Assembly (NCBI RefSeq): GCF_042427575.1
Contig: NZ_JBHMFD010000010.1
Location: forward strand, 1-41,746
DNA length: 41,746 nt
DNA from: Bergeyella porcorum
GTDB lineage: Bacteria > Bacteroidota > Bacteroidia > Flavobacteriales > Weeksellaceae
Direction: 5' to 3'
The notes below the pieces were generated by a model. It did not search any database and was not told the DNA's origin. It saw nothing but the letters and a program-made list of their open reading frames with translations. Both the position numbers and the translations under genes were made by a program. Shown piece after piece: positions 41,562 through 41,746 of this stretch; the stretch's first letter is position 1; each line of letters starts with the position of its first letter.

Positions 41562-41588
41562 AAAAGCCAATTTTATTGGCTTTTTTTC
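41562..41588 (+). terminator. Terminator of the ABC-F gene
   Basis: AAAAGCCAAT (about 41562-41571) pairs with ATTGGCTTTT (about 41575-41584) followed by more T's. The same left arm can instead pair with AAATTGGCTTTTGC at 41605-41618, giving an alternative longer hairpin. Confidence 0.85.
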
Positions 41589-41662
41589 ATAATTTAGCAA
41601 ATAGAAATTGGCTTTTGCTACGTGTCGTCTAAATCGAAACTTTCCGCTTCGATTTTCCGCCA

Positions 41663-41696
41663 CTTCGCAAAGCCCCGAAACGTTAGCGGGCATTGT
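41663..41696. other. Putative cassette-junction site C
   Basis: CTTCGCAAAGCCCCGAAACG, then TTAGCGGGCATTG, parallels site B (CTTCGCAAAGC, AACCGTTACAGGCA). It lies just beyond the ABC-F module. The remaining 50 bases to the window end hold no supportable gene, though an ATG at 41731 followed by Lys codons may begin a new one. Confidence 0.45.
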
Positions 41697-41746
41697 GAAA
41701 GATACCAGCATAACAGTTAAACATTGATAAATGAAAAAAAAACTAC

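Noticed and set aside
33002..41746. Integrase or transposase driving the copper/ABC-F modules
   Set aside because: None was found on either strand; mobility rests only on repeats and site-like motifs.

Overview
The window looks like chromosome of a member of the Bacteroidota, class Flavobacteriia, most likely a Weeksellaceae relative (Chryseobacterium / Riemerella / Elizabethkingia group). This rests on many TAnnTTTG -7 promoter elements, the lack of Shine-Dalgarno sequences, low GC, a mitochondrial-type aconitase, the coaBC-DUF4835-recN gene order, and a lipoprotein BamD next to a Bacteroidota omega-like protein. Genus is an inference.

Layout. 1-64: 3' end of a 5S rRNA gene and its terminator. 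618-2930: WYL regulator, a decayed IS3-family element with both inverted repeats, and a 41-bp tandem repeat. 2995-18841: mostly housekeeping genes (aconitase, YceI, GNAT, TonB-dependent receptor, coaBC, DUF4835/PorD, recN, GreA/B-like factor, rnpA-tcdA-tatD operon, TetR regulator, rpoZ-like, bamD, pirin, OsmC). 18893-25950 plus 31934-32773: an AraC-family regulator and three transcription units (NTF2-like / aldo-keto reductase / secreted hydrolase; secreted hydrolases / cupin-carboxymuconolactone decarboxylase fusion; DkgA-like aldo-keto reductase). Each unit is preceded by the same 28-bp operator-like box at an identical distance from a TACCTTTG promoter element, so they look like one regulon for handling reactive or electrophilic small molecules.

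26218-31597: a defence island lies between members of that regulon. It encodes a nuclease-methyltransferase fusion (PD-(D/E)XK plus N6-adenine methylase, BcgI-like subunit A), a two-TRD specificity subunit, and an AAA-ATPase/TOPRIM protein of OLD / Gabija-A / PARIS-like architecture. There is no HsdR translocase. The island is flanked by near-identical terminators, and its last two genes are very AT-rich.

32824-41746: an accessory region. A copper-resistance unit (Cys/His-rich exported peptide, HMA-DUF3347 protein, CPH-type P1B ATPase, multicopper oxidase with a C-terminal beta-barrel-like extension) is bounded by ~135-bp direct repeats. Short conserved motifs resembling cassette recombination sites occur at 33002, 39351 and 41661. 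An ABC-F ATPase gene sits in the next interval, behind stacked promoter-like elements and a structured leader. No integrase or transposase is visible in this part.

Most novel-looking items: the three-copy operator defining a split regulon, the BcgI-like R-M plus AAA-TOPRIM cassette, the putative cassette-junction motifs around the copper and ABC-F modules, and the oxidase-barrel fusion.
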